DNA from: CAWGMT01 sp963823675 | Lineage (GTDB): Bacteria; Planctomycetota; Planctomycetia; Isosphaerales; Isosphaeraceae | Reading direction: 5' to 3' | DNA: 64,000 nt | Assembly: GCA_963823675.1 (NCBI GenBank) | Contig: CAWGMT010000008.1 | Location: 124,001-188,000, forward strand | Shown here: one piece after another, positions 54,124-63,346 of the stretch | Numbering within the stretch: position 1 is the stretch's first letter | Layout of the letters: each line of letters opens with the position of its first letter | The notes under the pieces: model-generated | Databases searched by the model: none | The model's input: only the letters and a program-made list of their open reading frames with translations | What the model was told of the DNA's origin: nothing | Position numbers and translations under genes: made by a program

Positions 54124-56725
54124 TCGGATGTTCGCCCATTCCAGAGCGGATGGCAGACGACGGTTTTCGGGCTTGGCGTTCCAGAGGAAAGCGCGTTCCG
54201 CCAGCCGAAGTTCCGCCCGGCCCCGCCGGGTTTCGCGCTGCTTGCGGGTCAGCCAGTTGCGCAGTGAGTGGACAAGGTAGTCGTGGGTCAGTTGGTAGAG
54301 GCGGGTAGAGGGTGGCGGGCGGGAGTTGTGGGGCGGAGGGTGGGGCTGCGGTCAGGTCTACAGGCGTTTTTCCAGCGCTTGGGGCAGCCCGCTGAGCATG
54401 CGGCTGATGCGATCGGTTCACACCAGCAGTCTCTCGAGTTCCGCGGGTTGCAACAACCCGGCCCGGTGGCTTTGGATCGGGTGCGATCGCTGTCGGTAGC
54501 TCTGCACGATCATCAGATTTTCCCCCCCTCGGCCTCGACCTCGACCCTCCACCCTCCACGTTCTTTACACCTGCCACCCTTACCGCACTCTCCACCGTCA
54601 ACTCTTCACCCTGCACTCGTTCGGGCTCCGTCGGCGTGATCAGGCGAAGCTCGTTGTGCAGGATATGCATCAATTCCGCGAAATCCCGCGGCCGGTCGGA
54701 ATAAGCGGCCGCCTCGCTCAGCTCCTCTTCCGATCGCATTTGTCCCTTGATATCGGTGCCGGTCTCCGGGAGAAGCACTTTGAGGACGGACTGCGCTGCT
54801 TTCCGGTGGAAGCGATGCTTGGGATTGGCCTGCGGGGAGCTGAACGTCTCTTCCAGAAACGTCACGCCGACGCCCTCGGTGCCGCCGACGGCGCGCAAGG
54901 TCGCTGGCGTCCAGAGCTTGCCCTTGACCATCTCGGCGAAAAGAGCAAGTCGCACCGAGATCACCTTGCCGTCCTCGGCTAGCTCGGAAATCGAACGATC
55001 CAAAAAAGCGTGATGATCCCGCGTTAGCTCGGCATCTCGCTCGGATAACTTGCCGTAGGCGGTGCCGAACGCTCTGAGCACCTTCCGTGCGTGCTCTCGA
55101 TCAAAGAGGTCCACCAGGGCTGTGTTCCGACCCTGGACCAATTCGACTTCAAGCTCCGTCAGGAACCTGCTCACGGCAAGCCAGAAGTCGTCCCGCACCA
55201 TCACCACCACCTGAACGTGCTCACCATCGCACTGGCGCGGAGCGGCGACCAGGTCCGTGCCCTGCCCGCCTCGGCGCGCGTGAAGCCATTGCTCGAACTG
55301 GTCGAGGACCAAAAGGAGCTTCTGACCCGAGCGCCGGATCCTCCCTCTCCGCACTGCCGCCAGTGAGTCGATCGGATTCAGTCCGGACGGCAGGTCGGGA
55401 CAGACCTTGCGCAAGCCTTTCCCAAGTCGGTTTTCCGTTTCTTCCGGGGTCGCCTCGATATAGACTGTGAGAACGTGTTTTGCCAGCCGAGGCAATAGTC
55501 CTGCCTTGACCAGCGACGACTTGCCGCAGCCCGACGGGCCGTAGATCAGGCCCACCGAGAAGGTCTTGTCGGTGTCAATTTCCTCGATCCGGGTTTTCCA
55601 GAACCGGATGCTCTCGGGCAGACCATCCCTGTCCCGAGGTCCAGGAAGGAGCTCCAGGAAGAAATCTGCATCGTGCTCGTCGAAGGAGCGGAGCCCTTTC
55701 GGAATGACCTTGATCGGTGGTTGGCCGGAGTCGGATAGTCGTGATGTCGTTGGGACGGGAGCCGCTTCCTGCGTAGAGCTCGGAGGCGAGACGAAGACCG
55801 CGCCAGCAGCCGAGGTCGGGATCGTTCCCCTGGCGGTCGGGAGGAAGGATCGCAAGTCCTCGGCCATGTCCCGAGCGGTTGTGAAACGGTCGGCGGCGCG
55901 TTTCGACATCGCTCTCAGGCAGATGCGCTCGAGCTCCTTGGGGATCGTGTCATCGATCTGGCGCGGTGGGCGAGCCTCGGTCGTGGCGATCAGGTCCAAG
56001 AGTTCAGTGCGATCGTCGGCCGCGAACGGGCGCCTCCCGGTCAGCAATTCGTACAACACGACACCCAGGCTGAAGATGTCGGAGCGGCCATCGACCCTGT
56101 GGCCTTCGCCCCTGGCCTGCTCGGGGCTCATGTAGGCGGGAGTACCGGCAATCCTGGCACCGGTGCCGAAATCCTCTTCCCGAAGCGCCAGTCCAAAGTC
56201 CGCCACGAATGGCTCACCCGAGGCATCGATCAGAATGTTGGCGGGCTTGATGTCCCGATGGACCAGACCGCGGGTATGCGCATGATGGAGAGCCTCGGCA
56301 ATGGTGGCGACAAGTTCCGCCGCCGCGCGCAATGCAGGGCGAGTCTGCTCAATTCTTGCGCTGAGGTCGCTCCCCTCGATGTACTTGGACACGACGAAGC
56401 ATAGGCCGTCGTCGGTGCGCCCCACGTCGTAGACGGGCACGATATGCGGATGATCGAGGCTCGCAAGGATGCGGGCTTCCTCGAGATAGGCCTCGACATC
56501 TTCGGGCTGGGAAACCCGCTCCGGTCTCGGGACTTTGATGGCAACGGTGCGCTCGAGGTCTGCGTCGAAAGCCAGGAAGACCTCACCGAAGCCCCCCTTC
56601 CCAAGGCGCCGCAGCAGGTTGTAACGCCCGATCTTCGTGGGGTGGGGCAGCGGGAATGATTCCTGGGAATCTTCACAGGAGGCATCCAAATCTTGAGTTG
56701 AAGATGGATTCTCGGGTTCGTCCAT
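53921..56725 (-). CDS. Ser/Thr kinase - nSTAND ATPase, N-terminal part of the split protein
   Basis: From the ATG at 56725 (MDEPENPSSTQDLDASCEDS) a complete kinase follows: GKGGFGEVF, VAIKVPRP, HRDIKPANILIDASGEPFVA, DFGLA, and AYMSPEQARGE. Residues about 330-700 are an nSTAND-type ATPase: Walker A GPSGCGKSSLVKAGLLPRLA, Walker B LLLVLDQFEQWL. After LRLITPTEPERV the sequence turns into low-complexity GGA/TCC-type repeats (about 54300-54620) and the frame no longer matches the rest of the family; the true continuation is in the neighbouring frame. The tail of this reading to 53921 is probably not real protein. An upstream start at 56833 is rejected as unsupported. Confidence 0.85.
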   Translation of the reverse strand: MDEPENPSSTQDLDASCEDSQESFPLPHPTKIGRYNLLRRLGKGGFGEVFLAFDADLERTVAIKVPRPERVSQPEDVEAYLEEARILASLDHPHIVPVYDVGRTDDGLCFVVSKYIEGSDLSARIEQTRPALRAAAELVATIAEALHHAHTRGLVHRDIKPANILIDASGEPFVADFGLALREEDFGTGARIAGTPAYMSPEQARGEGHRVDGRSDIFSLGVVLYELLTGRRPFAADDRTELLDLIATTEARPPRQIDDTIPKELERICLRAMSKRAADRFTTARDMAEDLRSFLPTARGTIPTSAAGAVFVSPPSSTQEAAPVPTTSRLSDSGQPPIKVIPKGLRSFDEHDADFFLELLPGPRDRDGLPESIRFWKTRIEEIDTDKTFSVGLIYGPSGCGKSSLVKAGLLPRLAKHVLTVYIEATPEETENRLGKGLRKVCPDLPSGLNPIDSLAAVRRGRIRRSGQKLLLVLDQFEQWLHARRGGQGTDLVAAPRQCDGEHVQVVVMVRDDFWLAVSRFLTELEVELVQGRNTALVDLFDREHARKVLRAFGTAYGKLSERDAELTRDHHAFLDRSISELAEDGKVISVRLALFAEMVKGKLWTPATLRAVGGTEGVGVTFLEETFSSPQANPKHRFHRKAAQSVLKVLLPETGTDIKGQMRSEEELSEAAAYSDRPRDFAELMHILHNELRLITPTEPERVQGEELTVESAVRVAGVKNVEGGGSRSRPRGGKSDDRAELPTAIAPDPKPPGRVVATRGTRETAGVNRSHQPHAQRAAPSAGKTPVDLTAAPPSAPQLPPATLYPPLPTDPRLPCPLTAQLADPQAARNPAGPGGTSAGGTRFPLERQARKPSSAIRSGMGEHPIADPEEGLGRFATADDEAGGNGAWRSRCHDLRPFDCGSIWRARRSPPGRGKPASDPRSRAGPACSRC
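54305..54620. repeat. Low-complexity linker in the kinase gene
   Basis: The coding strand is rich in GGTGGAGGGTCGAGG-like purine units (54530-54620 and 54300-54345). It lies exactly where the frame changes between the nSTAND and TPR parts. Such imperfect short repeats expand or contract easily, which may have caused the break. Confidence 0.4.
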
Positions 56726-56743
56726 CGCTCGATGCGAGAATAC

Positions 56744-56975
56744 GTTGCCGGAAAAGTCGCCTTTCGCTCCGGGAAAGGCGTCGCTGATTTTCGCCCGCCG
56801 CGCGAGTGCAGTAAGATGATATTGTCCCGTCATGGATCGGGGAACGCAGTCTTTCCTTTTCGCGGACCGGAGCGAGAGGAAGTTGGCCGGAAAGTCGCCT
56901 TGCGCTCTGCGAAGGAACGTGCTTTCGCGAAGCGAAAGACGACTCGGATGGATGGGCTTTCGCGAAGCGAAAGCC
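56744..56975. repeat. Repeats and hairpins upstream of the ketopantoate-reductase-like gene
   Basis: Two similar units: GCCGGAAAAGTCGCCTTTCG near 56748 and GGCCGGAAAGTCGCCTTGCG near 56885. Two further copies of GCTTTCGCGAAGCGAAAG lie at 56921 and 56956; the second (56955-56975) is a perfect 9-bp hairpin with a GAA loop, ending about 20 bases before the start codon. The hairpin could influence expression. Confidence 0.5.
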
Positions 56976-56994
56976 GACAGTAAGGGACCACCTC

Positions 56995-58005
56995 ATGAAG
57001 CTCTGCATAGTCGGCGCGGGTGCAATCGGCGGCATGCTCGGCGTCAAGCTCGCCCAGGCCGGCGAAGATGTGACTTTCGTCATCCGCGGCGCCAACCTGG
57101 AAGCCGCCCGCAAATCAGGCATCAAACTGATCATGGAAGACGGCACCGAAAGTCTGATTAACCCGGCTCAGGCCACAGACCGACTTGCCGATGCCGGGCC
57201 GCAGGACATCGTCATCCTGGCGATGAAGGCCCACCAGTTGCCGCCGGTTGCGGCCGAGATTCCATGCTTGTTCAACCCCGACACGCTGGTGGTGACGCTA
57301 CAAAACGGCATCCCATGGTGGTATTTTTATAAGAACCCGGGACCATTCGACGGCATGCGCATCGAGGCGGTCGATCCGGGCGGCGTGATTGCGGCCAACA
57401 TCGAGATCGACCGGGTGATCGGTTGTGTGGTCTATCCGGCTTCCGAGATGATTGCCCCCGCCGTGATCCGCCATGACGAAGGCAATCGGTTTTCCGTGGG
57501 CGAGCTGGACGGGACCGAGACGCCGCGAGTGAAGATCGTGTCCGAGCTGCTTCAAAGAGCGGGATTCAAATCGCACGTGCTCAAGGACATCCGTTCCGAG
57601 ATCTGGCTCAAGCTCTGGGGCAATGTGTGCTTCAACCCCATCAGCGCACTTGCGCACGCGACCTTGGTCAACATCTGCCGGTTTCCGCTCAGCCGGGAGC
57701 TGGCGGCCAAGATGATGGTTGAAGTCCAGACGATCGGTGAGCGGCTTGGCGTCCGTTTCCGCCTCCCTCTGGAACGGCGGATCGCCGGCGCCGAGGCTGT
57801 GGGCGCGCACAAGACTTCGATGCTGCAAGACGTCGAACACGGAAGGGCCCTCGAGCTCGATGCTCTGGTCGGCGCGGTCGTCGAGCTCGGCCGGATCACC
57901 GGCACGCCCACTCCCCATATCGACGCCGTTTTCGCCTGCGCGAGCTTGCTGGCCAAGACCCTGCAGGACGAAAAGGGGCGGCTCCGGATCGAGCGTGTGG
58001 GCTGA
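56995..58005 (+). CDS. Ketopantoate reductase-like (ApbA/PanE family) protein
   Basis: 336 residues from the ATG at 56995 with AAGGGA 9 bases upstream. The N-terminal Rossmann motif is MKLCIVGAGAIGGMLGVKLA; later TLQNGIPWWYF is the family's conserved Asn-Gly region, and the catalytic lysine lies in EIWLKLWGNVCFNPISALAH. The family reduces 2-oxo acids such as ketopantoate with NADPH in pantothenate biosynthesis; many members act on other substrates, and no pan genes are adjacent. The gene converges on the antiporter gene. Confidence 0.88.
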   Translation: MKLCIVGAGAIGGMLGVKLAQAGEDVTFVIRGANLEAARKSGIKLIMEDGTESLINPAQATDRLADAGPQDIVILAMKAHQLPPVAAEIPCLFNPDTLVVTLQNGIPWWYFYKNPGPFDGMRIEAVDPGGVIAANIEIDRVIGCVVYPASEMIAPAVIRHDEGNRFSVGELDGTETPRVKIVSELLQRAGFKSHVLKDIRSEIWLKLWGNVCFNPISALAHATLVNICRFPLSRELAAKMMVEVQTIGERLGVRFRLPLERRIAGAEAVGAHKTSMLQDVEHGRALELDALVGAVVELGRITGTPTPHIDAVFACASLLAKTLQDEKGRLRIERVG

Positions 58006-58146
58006 CGGAAAGACATCACAGCGACTCCTGTCTTGGCGGGAGCGGCAAGGCATCGGGGCGAGCTGCTGCTGTACCGTTTGGTGGTGCCGTGCTAGCCTCG
58101 GGATGGGAGGTTCGCATTGCGTTGCCCCCTGCCGGAACGCGTCGGC

Positions 58147-59424
58147 TCAAGCTGTCTTGGTGTCTGTGCTTCGCATCCTCGCACGGATCGGCTTGAGGAC
58201 AAGCAAGGCCGCAACCGCCGCGACCGCATTGAGCACGCTCGCAGTGAGGAACACGGCCAGCCAGCCTGATCTCTCGGCGAGCGTGCTTGAGAGCGGGACC
58301 AAGAGCGCTGCGGCTCCCTTGGCCGTGTAGAGCAAACCAGCGTTGGCCGCCGCGTGCCGGCCGCCGTAGGCGTCCCGGCAGGTGGCGGGGAAGAGACTGT
58401 AGATCTCGCCCCAGGCGAAGAAGACCATCCCGGTCAGAAGTACGAAGGCCAGCGGCCGATGCCCGAACGTGCTCAAGACGTAAATCCCGATCGCCTCGAG
58501 CGCGAAGGCGACGAACATCGTGTTCTCCCGGCCGAGGCGGTCGGATACCCAGCCAAAGAAAGGCCGCGTGAGCCCGTTGAGCACCCGGTCGATCGACTGT
58601 GCGAAGGTCAGGGCGGGAAGAGTTAGCCAGAGGATGGTCACCGGCACGTCGGCAATCCGGAGAGATTCGGCGATCGGTCCCAGTTGCGCGGTGATCACCA
58701 GCCCTCCGGTGGCCACCAGGACAAACATCAAGTACATGACCCAGAATGCCGGCGTGCGAATCATTTCCCGCGTGCGATAGTCGCACCCGCCGCGCCTGCC
58801 CCGCGCGTCGCGGCCCGCCACGGCGCCGCCGGGAGCGCGCAACAACCACGAAAGAACGAAGACGATCGAACCCTGCCCGATGCCGAAACTCAGGAAAGCC
58901 GCCTCGTAGCCGCTCGACTTGATCACGCTCGACATCGGGATCACCGTGAGCGCTGAGCCGGCACCGAAGCCCGCCGCGGTCAGGCCCGCCGCCAGGCCCG
59001 CGCGATCCGGAAACCACTTGAGCGCATTACCGATGCACGTGCCGTAAACCGCGCCTACCCCGGCCCCGCCCAGTGCGGCGGCGACATATAAAAGCGCAAG
59101 CGAATCGGCGACCGAATTCATGACCCAGGCGACACCACACAAGATCCCGCCCAGCATAACGACCGGCTTGGGGCCAAAACGGTCCACCAGGTAACCCTCG
59201 AGGGGGACCAGCCAGGTCTCGACCAGCACGAAGAGCGAAAACGCGAACTGAATCGCGGCGAGGCCCCAGTGGTACTTGGCCTCGATCGGGTGGACAAACA
59301 AGGTCCATCCGTACTGAAGGTTGGCGACCATCGACATGCAAATGATACCGAGGACGAGCTGGCCCCAGCGAGTGAACTGGAAGAGCGCGGGACCACCTGT
59401 GGCACCAGCAGCGTGGCCGGTCAT
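58147..59424 (-). CDS. OxlT-like (oxalate/formate antiporter) MFS transporter
   Basis: 425 residues with about twelve membrane helices. The N-terminal half opens with LVLGIICMSMVANLQYGWTL and FVHPIEAKYHWGLAAIQFAF, the pattern of the oxalate:formate antiporter subgroup, and continues VDRFGPKPVVMLGGILCGVA and GTCIGNALKWFPDRAGLAAG. The second half has TRPFFGWVSDRLGRENTMFV, an MFS loop. OxlT exchanges oxalate for formate in Oxalobacter; a close role here is supported by the divergent oxalate-CoA ligase-like gene, but the substrate is not proven. Start at 59424 by ATG. Confidence 0.87.
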   Translation of the reverse strand: MTGHAAGATGGPALFQFTRWGQLVLGIICMSMVANLQYGWTLFVHPIEAKYHWGLAAIQFAFSLFVLVETWLVPLEGYLVDRFGPKPVVMLGGILCGVAWVMNSVADSLALLYVAAALGGAGVGAVYGTCIGNALKWFPDRAGLAAGLTAAGFGAGSALTVIPMSSVIKSSGYEAAFLSFGIGQGSIVFVLSWLLRAPGGAVAGRDARGRRGGCDYRTREMIRTPAFWVMYLMFVLVATGGLVITAQLGPIAESLRIADVPVTILWLTLPALTFAQSIDRVLNGLTRPFFGWVSDRLGRENTMFVAFALEAIGIYVLSTFGHRPLAFVLLTGMVFFAWGEIYSLFPATCRDAYGGRHAAANAGLLYTAKGAAALLVPLSSTLAERSGWLAVFLTASVLNAVAAVAALLVLKPIRARMRSTDTKTA

Positions 59425-59524
59425 GATCGTCGGTATATGTGCTTCACGATCGCCTCGGTGCGAGACCCGCGAACAGACCGGAAGGGACCGCCCAGAAACT
59501 GCATCGCGCGCACATCTTCGCCGG

Positions 59525-59567
59525 GACGGTCCGATGAGGTATAGTCACACCACTATAGAGAACCGTC
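59525..59567. promoter_or_regulatory. Nested palindrome between the oxalate genes: candidate operator
   Basis: TATAGT at 59540-59545 and ACTATA at 59552-59557 are exact complements with a six-base loop. GACGGT at 59525-59530 and ACCGTC at 59562-59567 add an outer pair. It lies in the 173-bp divergent gap between the antiporter and ligase genes and just before the ligase's GGGAGGAG ribosome-binding site, so it could be a shared operator. Binding protein unknown. Confidence 0.45.
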
Positions 59568-59597
59568 GGCCAAGAGCAAGACCGCGGGAGGAGATCG

Positions 59598-61124
59598 ATG
59601 CATAGTCCGTCTACGATTTCGGAGATTCTGGCCGTCGGCGAGAATTTGAGCGAGGCCATCGGCGCGCCCGGTGCCCGGCCGCTGACGTATGCAGGCCTGC
59701 GCGAGCAAGTGGCGCGCGCCGTCCTGGCCTTGAACGGGCTCGACGTGGGGCGCTCGGATCGGGTTGCCATCGTGCTGCCGAACGGGCCGGAGATGGCGGT
59801 CGCTTTCCTGTCCGCGGCCACGGCGGCCACGGCCGCCCCGCTCAACCCGGCCTACCGCGCCGAGGAGTTTGAGTTTTACCTGTCCGATTTGCGCGCCAAG
59901 GCCCTGCTCGTGGAGCGCGGCAGCCAGTCTGCGGCCGTGGCCGTGGCCGCCAAACTGGGCGTCAAAGTCGTCGAGCTGAATCCAACCCCCGAGATCGGCG
60001 CGGGCGCGTTCGAGCTCGCCTCCACTCGAAGCGGCTCCGGTCTCAGTAACACGACCAGCGATGCAAATCCCGATGACGTCGCGCTCATCCTGCATACGTC
60101 GGGGACGACGTCGCGGCCGAAGCTCGTGCCGCTGACCCAGCACAACATCTGCACATCGGCCTGGAACGTCAGCTCCACGCTCGGGCTTGAGCCAGGGGAC
60201 CGCGGGCTCATCGTCATGCCGCTGTTCCACATCCACGGGCTGATTGCCAGCTTGCTGGCTCCGCTTGCGGCCGGCAGCCGGGTTTTCTGCACGCCCGGTT
60301 ACAACGCCTGGCGATTCTTTGCCTGGATGAACGAGGCGAAGCCCACCTGGTACACGGCGGTGCCCACGATGCACCAAGGCATCCTGGCTCGGGCCGATCA
60401 CAACCGCGAGGTGATCGAGGCCAACCCCTTGCGATTCATTCGATCCTCTTCGTCGTCGATGCCGCCTCAGGTCATCCGGGAGCTCGAGGCGGCCTTTGAC
60501 GCTCCCCTCATCGAGGCATACGGCATGACCGAGGCTTCGCATCAGATGGCAAGCAATCCACTTCCTCCCGGCAAGCGCATCCCGGGCACGGTCGGAACCG
60601 CCGCCGGGCCCCAGGTCGCCATCATGGACGCACAGGGGACGCTGTTGCCGCCGGGCCAGATGGGCGAGATCGTGATCCGCGGCGAGAATGTCATGCACGG
60701 CTACGAAAATAATGCCAGCGCCAACGCGGAAGCCTTTACCAGCGGGTGGTTCCGTACCGGCGACCAGGGACATATGAATCCGGACGGTTACATCACCATC
60801 ACCGGGCGGCTCAAGGAGATCATCAACCGCGGAGGCGAAAAGATCTCGCCGCGCGAGGTGGACGAAGTCCTGATGGATCACCCGGCGATCCTGCAAGTCG
60901 TCACGTTCGCGGTCCCGCACGCCCGGCTGGGCGAGGACGTCGCGACCGCGGTTGTCTTGCGCAAGGGCGCGAGCCTGTCGGAAAAGGAGCTGCGCGAATT
61001 CGCCGCGCGCCGCCTGGCAGACTTCAAAGTCCCGCGCACAGTCTTGTTCCTGCCCGAGATTCCGAAAGGGGCGACGGGAAAGCTCCAGCGCATCGGCCTG
61101 GCCGCCAAGCTGGGACTGGCTTAG
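59598..61124 (+). CDS. Acyl-CoA synthetase, oxalate-CoA ligase-like
   Basis: 508 residues from the ATG at 59598 (GGGAGGAG upstream). AMP-binding motif HTSGTTSRPKLVPLTQHN has TSR where most relatives have TG; this and MPLFHIHGLIASLL, TWYTAVPTMHQGIL and AYGMTEASHQMASNPLPP match oxalate-CoA ligases of the AAE3/Pcs60 type. GWFRTGDQG and INRGGEKISPREVDEVL follow, and the catalytic lysine lies in LPKG... equivalent PKGATGKLQR at the end. It would make oxalyl-CoA from oxalate, ATP and CoA. The divergent OxlT-like gene supports this; an oxalyl-CoA decarboxylase is not in the window. Confidence 0.88.
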   Translation: MHSPSTISEILAVGENLSEAIGAPGARPLTYAGLREQVARAVLALNGLDVGRSDRVAIVLPNGPEMAVAFLSAATAATAAPLNPAYRAEEFEFYLSDLRAKALLVERGSQSAAVAVAAKLGVKVVELNPTPEIGAGAFELASTRSGSGLSNTTSDANPDDVALILHTSGTTSRPKLVPLTQHNICTSAWNVSSTLGLEPGDRGLIVMPLFHIHGLIASLLAPLAAGSRVFCTPGYNAWRFFAWMNEAKPTWYTAVPTMHQGILARADHNREVIEANPLRFIRSSSSSMPPQVIRELEAAFDAPLIEAYGMTEASHQMASNPLPPGKRIPGTVGTAAGPQVAIMDAQGTLLPPGQMGEIVIRGENVMHGYENNASANAEAFTSGWFRTGDQGHMNPDGYITITGRLKEIINRGGEKISPREVDEVLMDHPAILQVVTFAVPHARLGEDVATAVVLRKGASLSEKELREFAARRLADFKVPRTVLFLPEIPKGATGKLQRIGLAAKLGLA

Positions 61125-61161
61125 CTAAGTTTTCCGTTTTCAGTTGAAGGAAGGAACGAAC

Positions 61162-63300
61162 ATGATGATCTCGAGGGCAGCCCCGAGCCGGAGCGCCGGC
61201 AGATTTCACGCAGCGCCGGATTGGATCGGCATTTTGAGAATCGCCACCGCGCCCTTTGCCGGATCCATCCTCGGAGCGTTGGTCGCCGGGCTGATCTTGG
61301 CTGGGTTGGCGCTCGTCGCTCGGTGGCCGACCGCAGGTGCGCAAGCCCCGGGCGGACCTTCCGGGGCGGCGCCACCGAGGGATAAACCAACGCAGTCCGA
61401 TAGGGGAATTCCAATCGAGAGCCAGGCTCGCCATCCGCTCGATCCCTTGCTCCCCGACGAAATCCGAATTGCGGTCGACACGGTCAAGAAAGAGCGGCGG
61501 CTTTCCGAGAGTGTCCGATTCGTGACGGTGACCCTGAACGAACCAGCGAAGGAGCTGGTCCTTCACCCGCGTGCGGGCGAACCCGTCGCTCGCGAGGCGT
61601 TCATGGTCCTCTTGGACAACGCGACCGGCACGGGCTATGAAGCGGTGGTCAACATTTCGACGCGGTCGGTGGCGCGATTCGAGGCACTGGCAGCGGGCGT
61701 TCAACCATCGATCACGCTCGATGAGTTCGTCGAGTGCGAGGAAGCGGCCAAGCGGTCCCCCGCGTTCAAGGAGGCCCTGAAGAAGCGCGGTATCGAGGAT
61801 TTGAGCCTCGTCATGGTTGACGCCTGGTCGGCCGGATACTATGGCAACGAGCCCGCAGCGGACCGAGGGAAGCGGCTCACCCGGGCGCTTAGCTGGGTCC
61901 GCTCCGAGCCGAATGACAACGGATACGCCCGCCCAATCGAAGGGGTTGTCGTGGTCGTGGATCTCAACCGCAAAGAAGTTGTTCGGGTCGAGGACCACGG
62001 CGTCGTTCCGTTGCCGCCGAAGGCGGGGAACTGGGCTCGCCCCTACGTCCCACCGGCCCGACCGGGGCTCAAGCCGCTCGATGTCTCACAACCGGATGGG
62101 CCGAGCTTCGCCGTGACCGGCCGCGAGGTCCATTGGCAGAAGTGGTCGTTTCGCGTGGGGTTCAACCCCCGTGAGGGACTGGTGCTCCACACGGTCGCCT
62201 ACGACGGCCGGCCGATCATGTATCGCGGATCGATCGCCGAAATGATTGTGCCCTACGCCGACCCGAAGGAGTCATCCTACCGCAAGAACGCCTTCGACCT
62301 CGGTGAGTATGGCGTGGGTATTCTGGCGAATTCGCTGGCCATGGGGTGCGACTGCCTGGGCACGATCCGCTACTTCGACGGCCACCTGACCGACAGCCGA
62401 GGGCGCCTCGTGACCATCAAGAACGCGATCTGCTTGCATGAGGAAGATGCTGGCATGCTGTGGAAGCACACCGACTGGCGCACCAATCAGTCGGAGGTGC
62501 GGCGATCTCGCCGTCTCGCAATCTCAGTGATCGCCAACGTGGGTAACTACGACTACGGCTTCTACTGGTATTTCTACCAGGACGGCACGATGCAAGTGGA
62601 GGTCAAGCTAACCGGGATCGTGAACACGATGACACTGAAACCGGGCGAATCGACCCGCTTCGGAACCGAGGTCGCGCCACGCTTGAACGCACCCTATCAT
62701 CAGCACTTCTTCTGCGCTCGGTTGGACCTCGACATCGACGGCGAGGCCAATAGCGCCCTCGAGCTCAACACCCAGGGCGTTCCCAGCGGCCCAGACAACC
62801 CGCACGATAACGCCTTCGTGACGGAGGCGACGCCACTCTCCAAGGAATCAATCGCTCAGCGCAACACGAACGCCCAAACCGCTCGGTTCTGGCGCATTGT
62901 CAATTCGTCCCGCAAGAACGAGTTGGGAATGCCCGTGGGCTACCGCCTCTGTCCCGGCGAAAGCGCCGTGCCTTACGCTCAGCCCGGCGCGGCGATCCTG
63001 AAGCGGGCGGCTTTCATCACCAAGAATTTCTGGATCACTCCCTACCACCCCGAAGAGCGTTATCCCAGCGGCGAATACCCCAACCAGGATCCCGGCGGCG
63101 ACGGTTTAGCCAGATGGACGCGGGCCGACCGCAACGTCGCGCGGACCGACCTGGTTGTCTGGTACACGTTCGGGCAGACACACGTCCCCCGCGTCGAAGA
63201 TTGGCCGGTGATGCCGGTCACGTCGGCCGGCTTCTTGCTGCGTCCTGACGGGTTCTTCAATGCCAACCCCGCGCTCGATCTGCCCCCGCCGTCCCCGTAA
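61162..63300 (+). CDS. Copper amine oxidase (TPQ-type)
   Basis: 712 residues from the ATG at 61162 (AAGGAAGGAAC upstream). One N-terminal hydrophobic segment (AGSILGALVAGLILAGLALV) suggests export or anchoring. The cofactor tyrosine lies in NVGNYDYGFYW, about residue 463 (oxidised to topaquinone in the family); the catalytic aspartate is in NAFDLGEYG, about 379; the copper histidines are in HQHFFCARLD and the late QTHVP. Residues about 110-200 are a typical N-terminal domain. It oxidises primary amines to aldehydes with release of ammonia and hydrogen peroxide. It follows the ligase gene by 37 bp, perhaps in one transcript; no obvious pathway link. Confidence 0.93.
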   Translation: MMISRAAPSRSAGRFHAAPDWIGILRIATAPFAGSILGALVAGLILAGLALVARWPTAGAQAPGGPSGAAPPRDKPTQSDRGIPIESQARHPLDPLLPDEIRIAVDTVKKERRLSESVRFVTVTLNEPAKELVLHPRAGEPVAREAFMVLLDNATGTGYEAVVNISTRSVARFEALAAGVQPSITLDEFVECEEAAKRSPAFKEALKKRGIEDLSLVMVDAWSAGYYGNEPAADRGKRLTRALSWVRSEPNDNGYARPIEGVVVVVDLNRKEVVRVEDHGVVPLPPKAGNWARPYVPPARPGLKPLDVSQPDGPSFAVTGREVHWQKWSFRVGFNPREGLVLHTVAYDGRPIMYRGSIAEMIVPYADPKESSYRKNAFDLGEYGVGILANSLAMGCDCLGTIRYFDGHLTDSRGRLVTIKNAICLHEEDAGMLWKHTDWRTNQSEVRRSRRLAISVIANVGNYDYGFYWYFYQDGTMQVEVKLTGIVNTMTLKPGESTRFGTEVAPRLNAPYHQHFFCARLDLDIDGEANSALELNTQGVPSGPDNPHDNAFVTEATPLSKESIAQRNTNAQTARFWRIVNSSRKNELGMPVGYRLCPGESAVPYAQPGAAILKRAAFITKNFWITPYHPEERYPSGEYPNQDPGGDGLARWTRADRNVARTDLVVWYTFGQTHVPRVEDWPVMPVTSAGFLLRPDGFFNANPALDLPPPSP

Positions 63301-63346
63301 CGAGGACCTGCGTCATCGTACTCTCGTGGGTCGAATGACTTGTGAA

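Noticed and set aside
59553..60920. A 455-codon minus-strand open frame
   Set aside because: It lies opposite the oxalate-CoA ligase-like gene and is a high-GC mirror frame.
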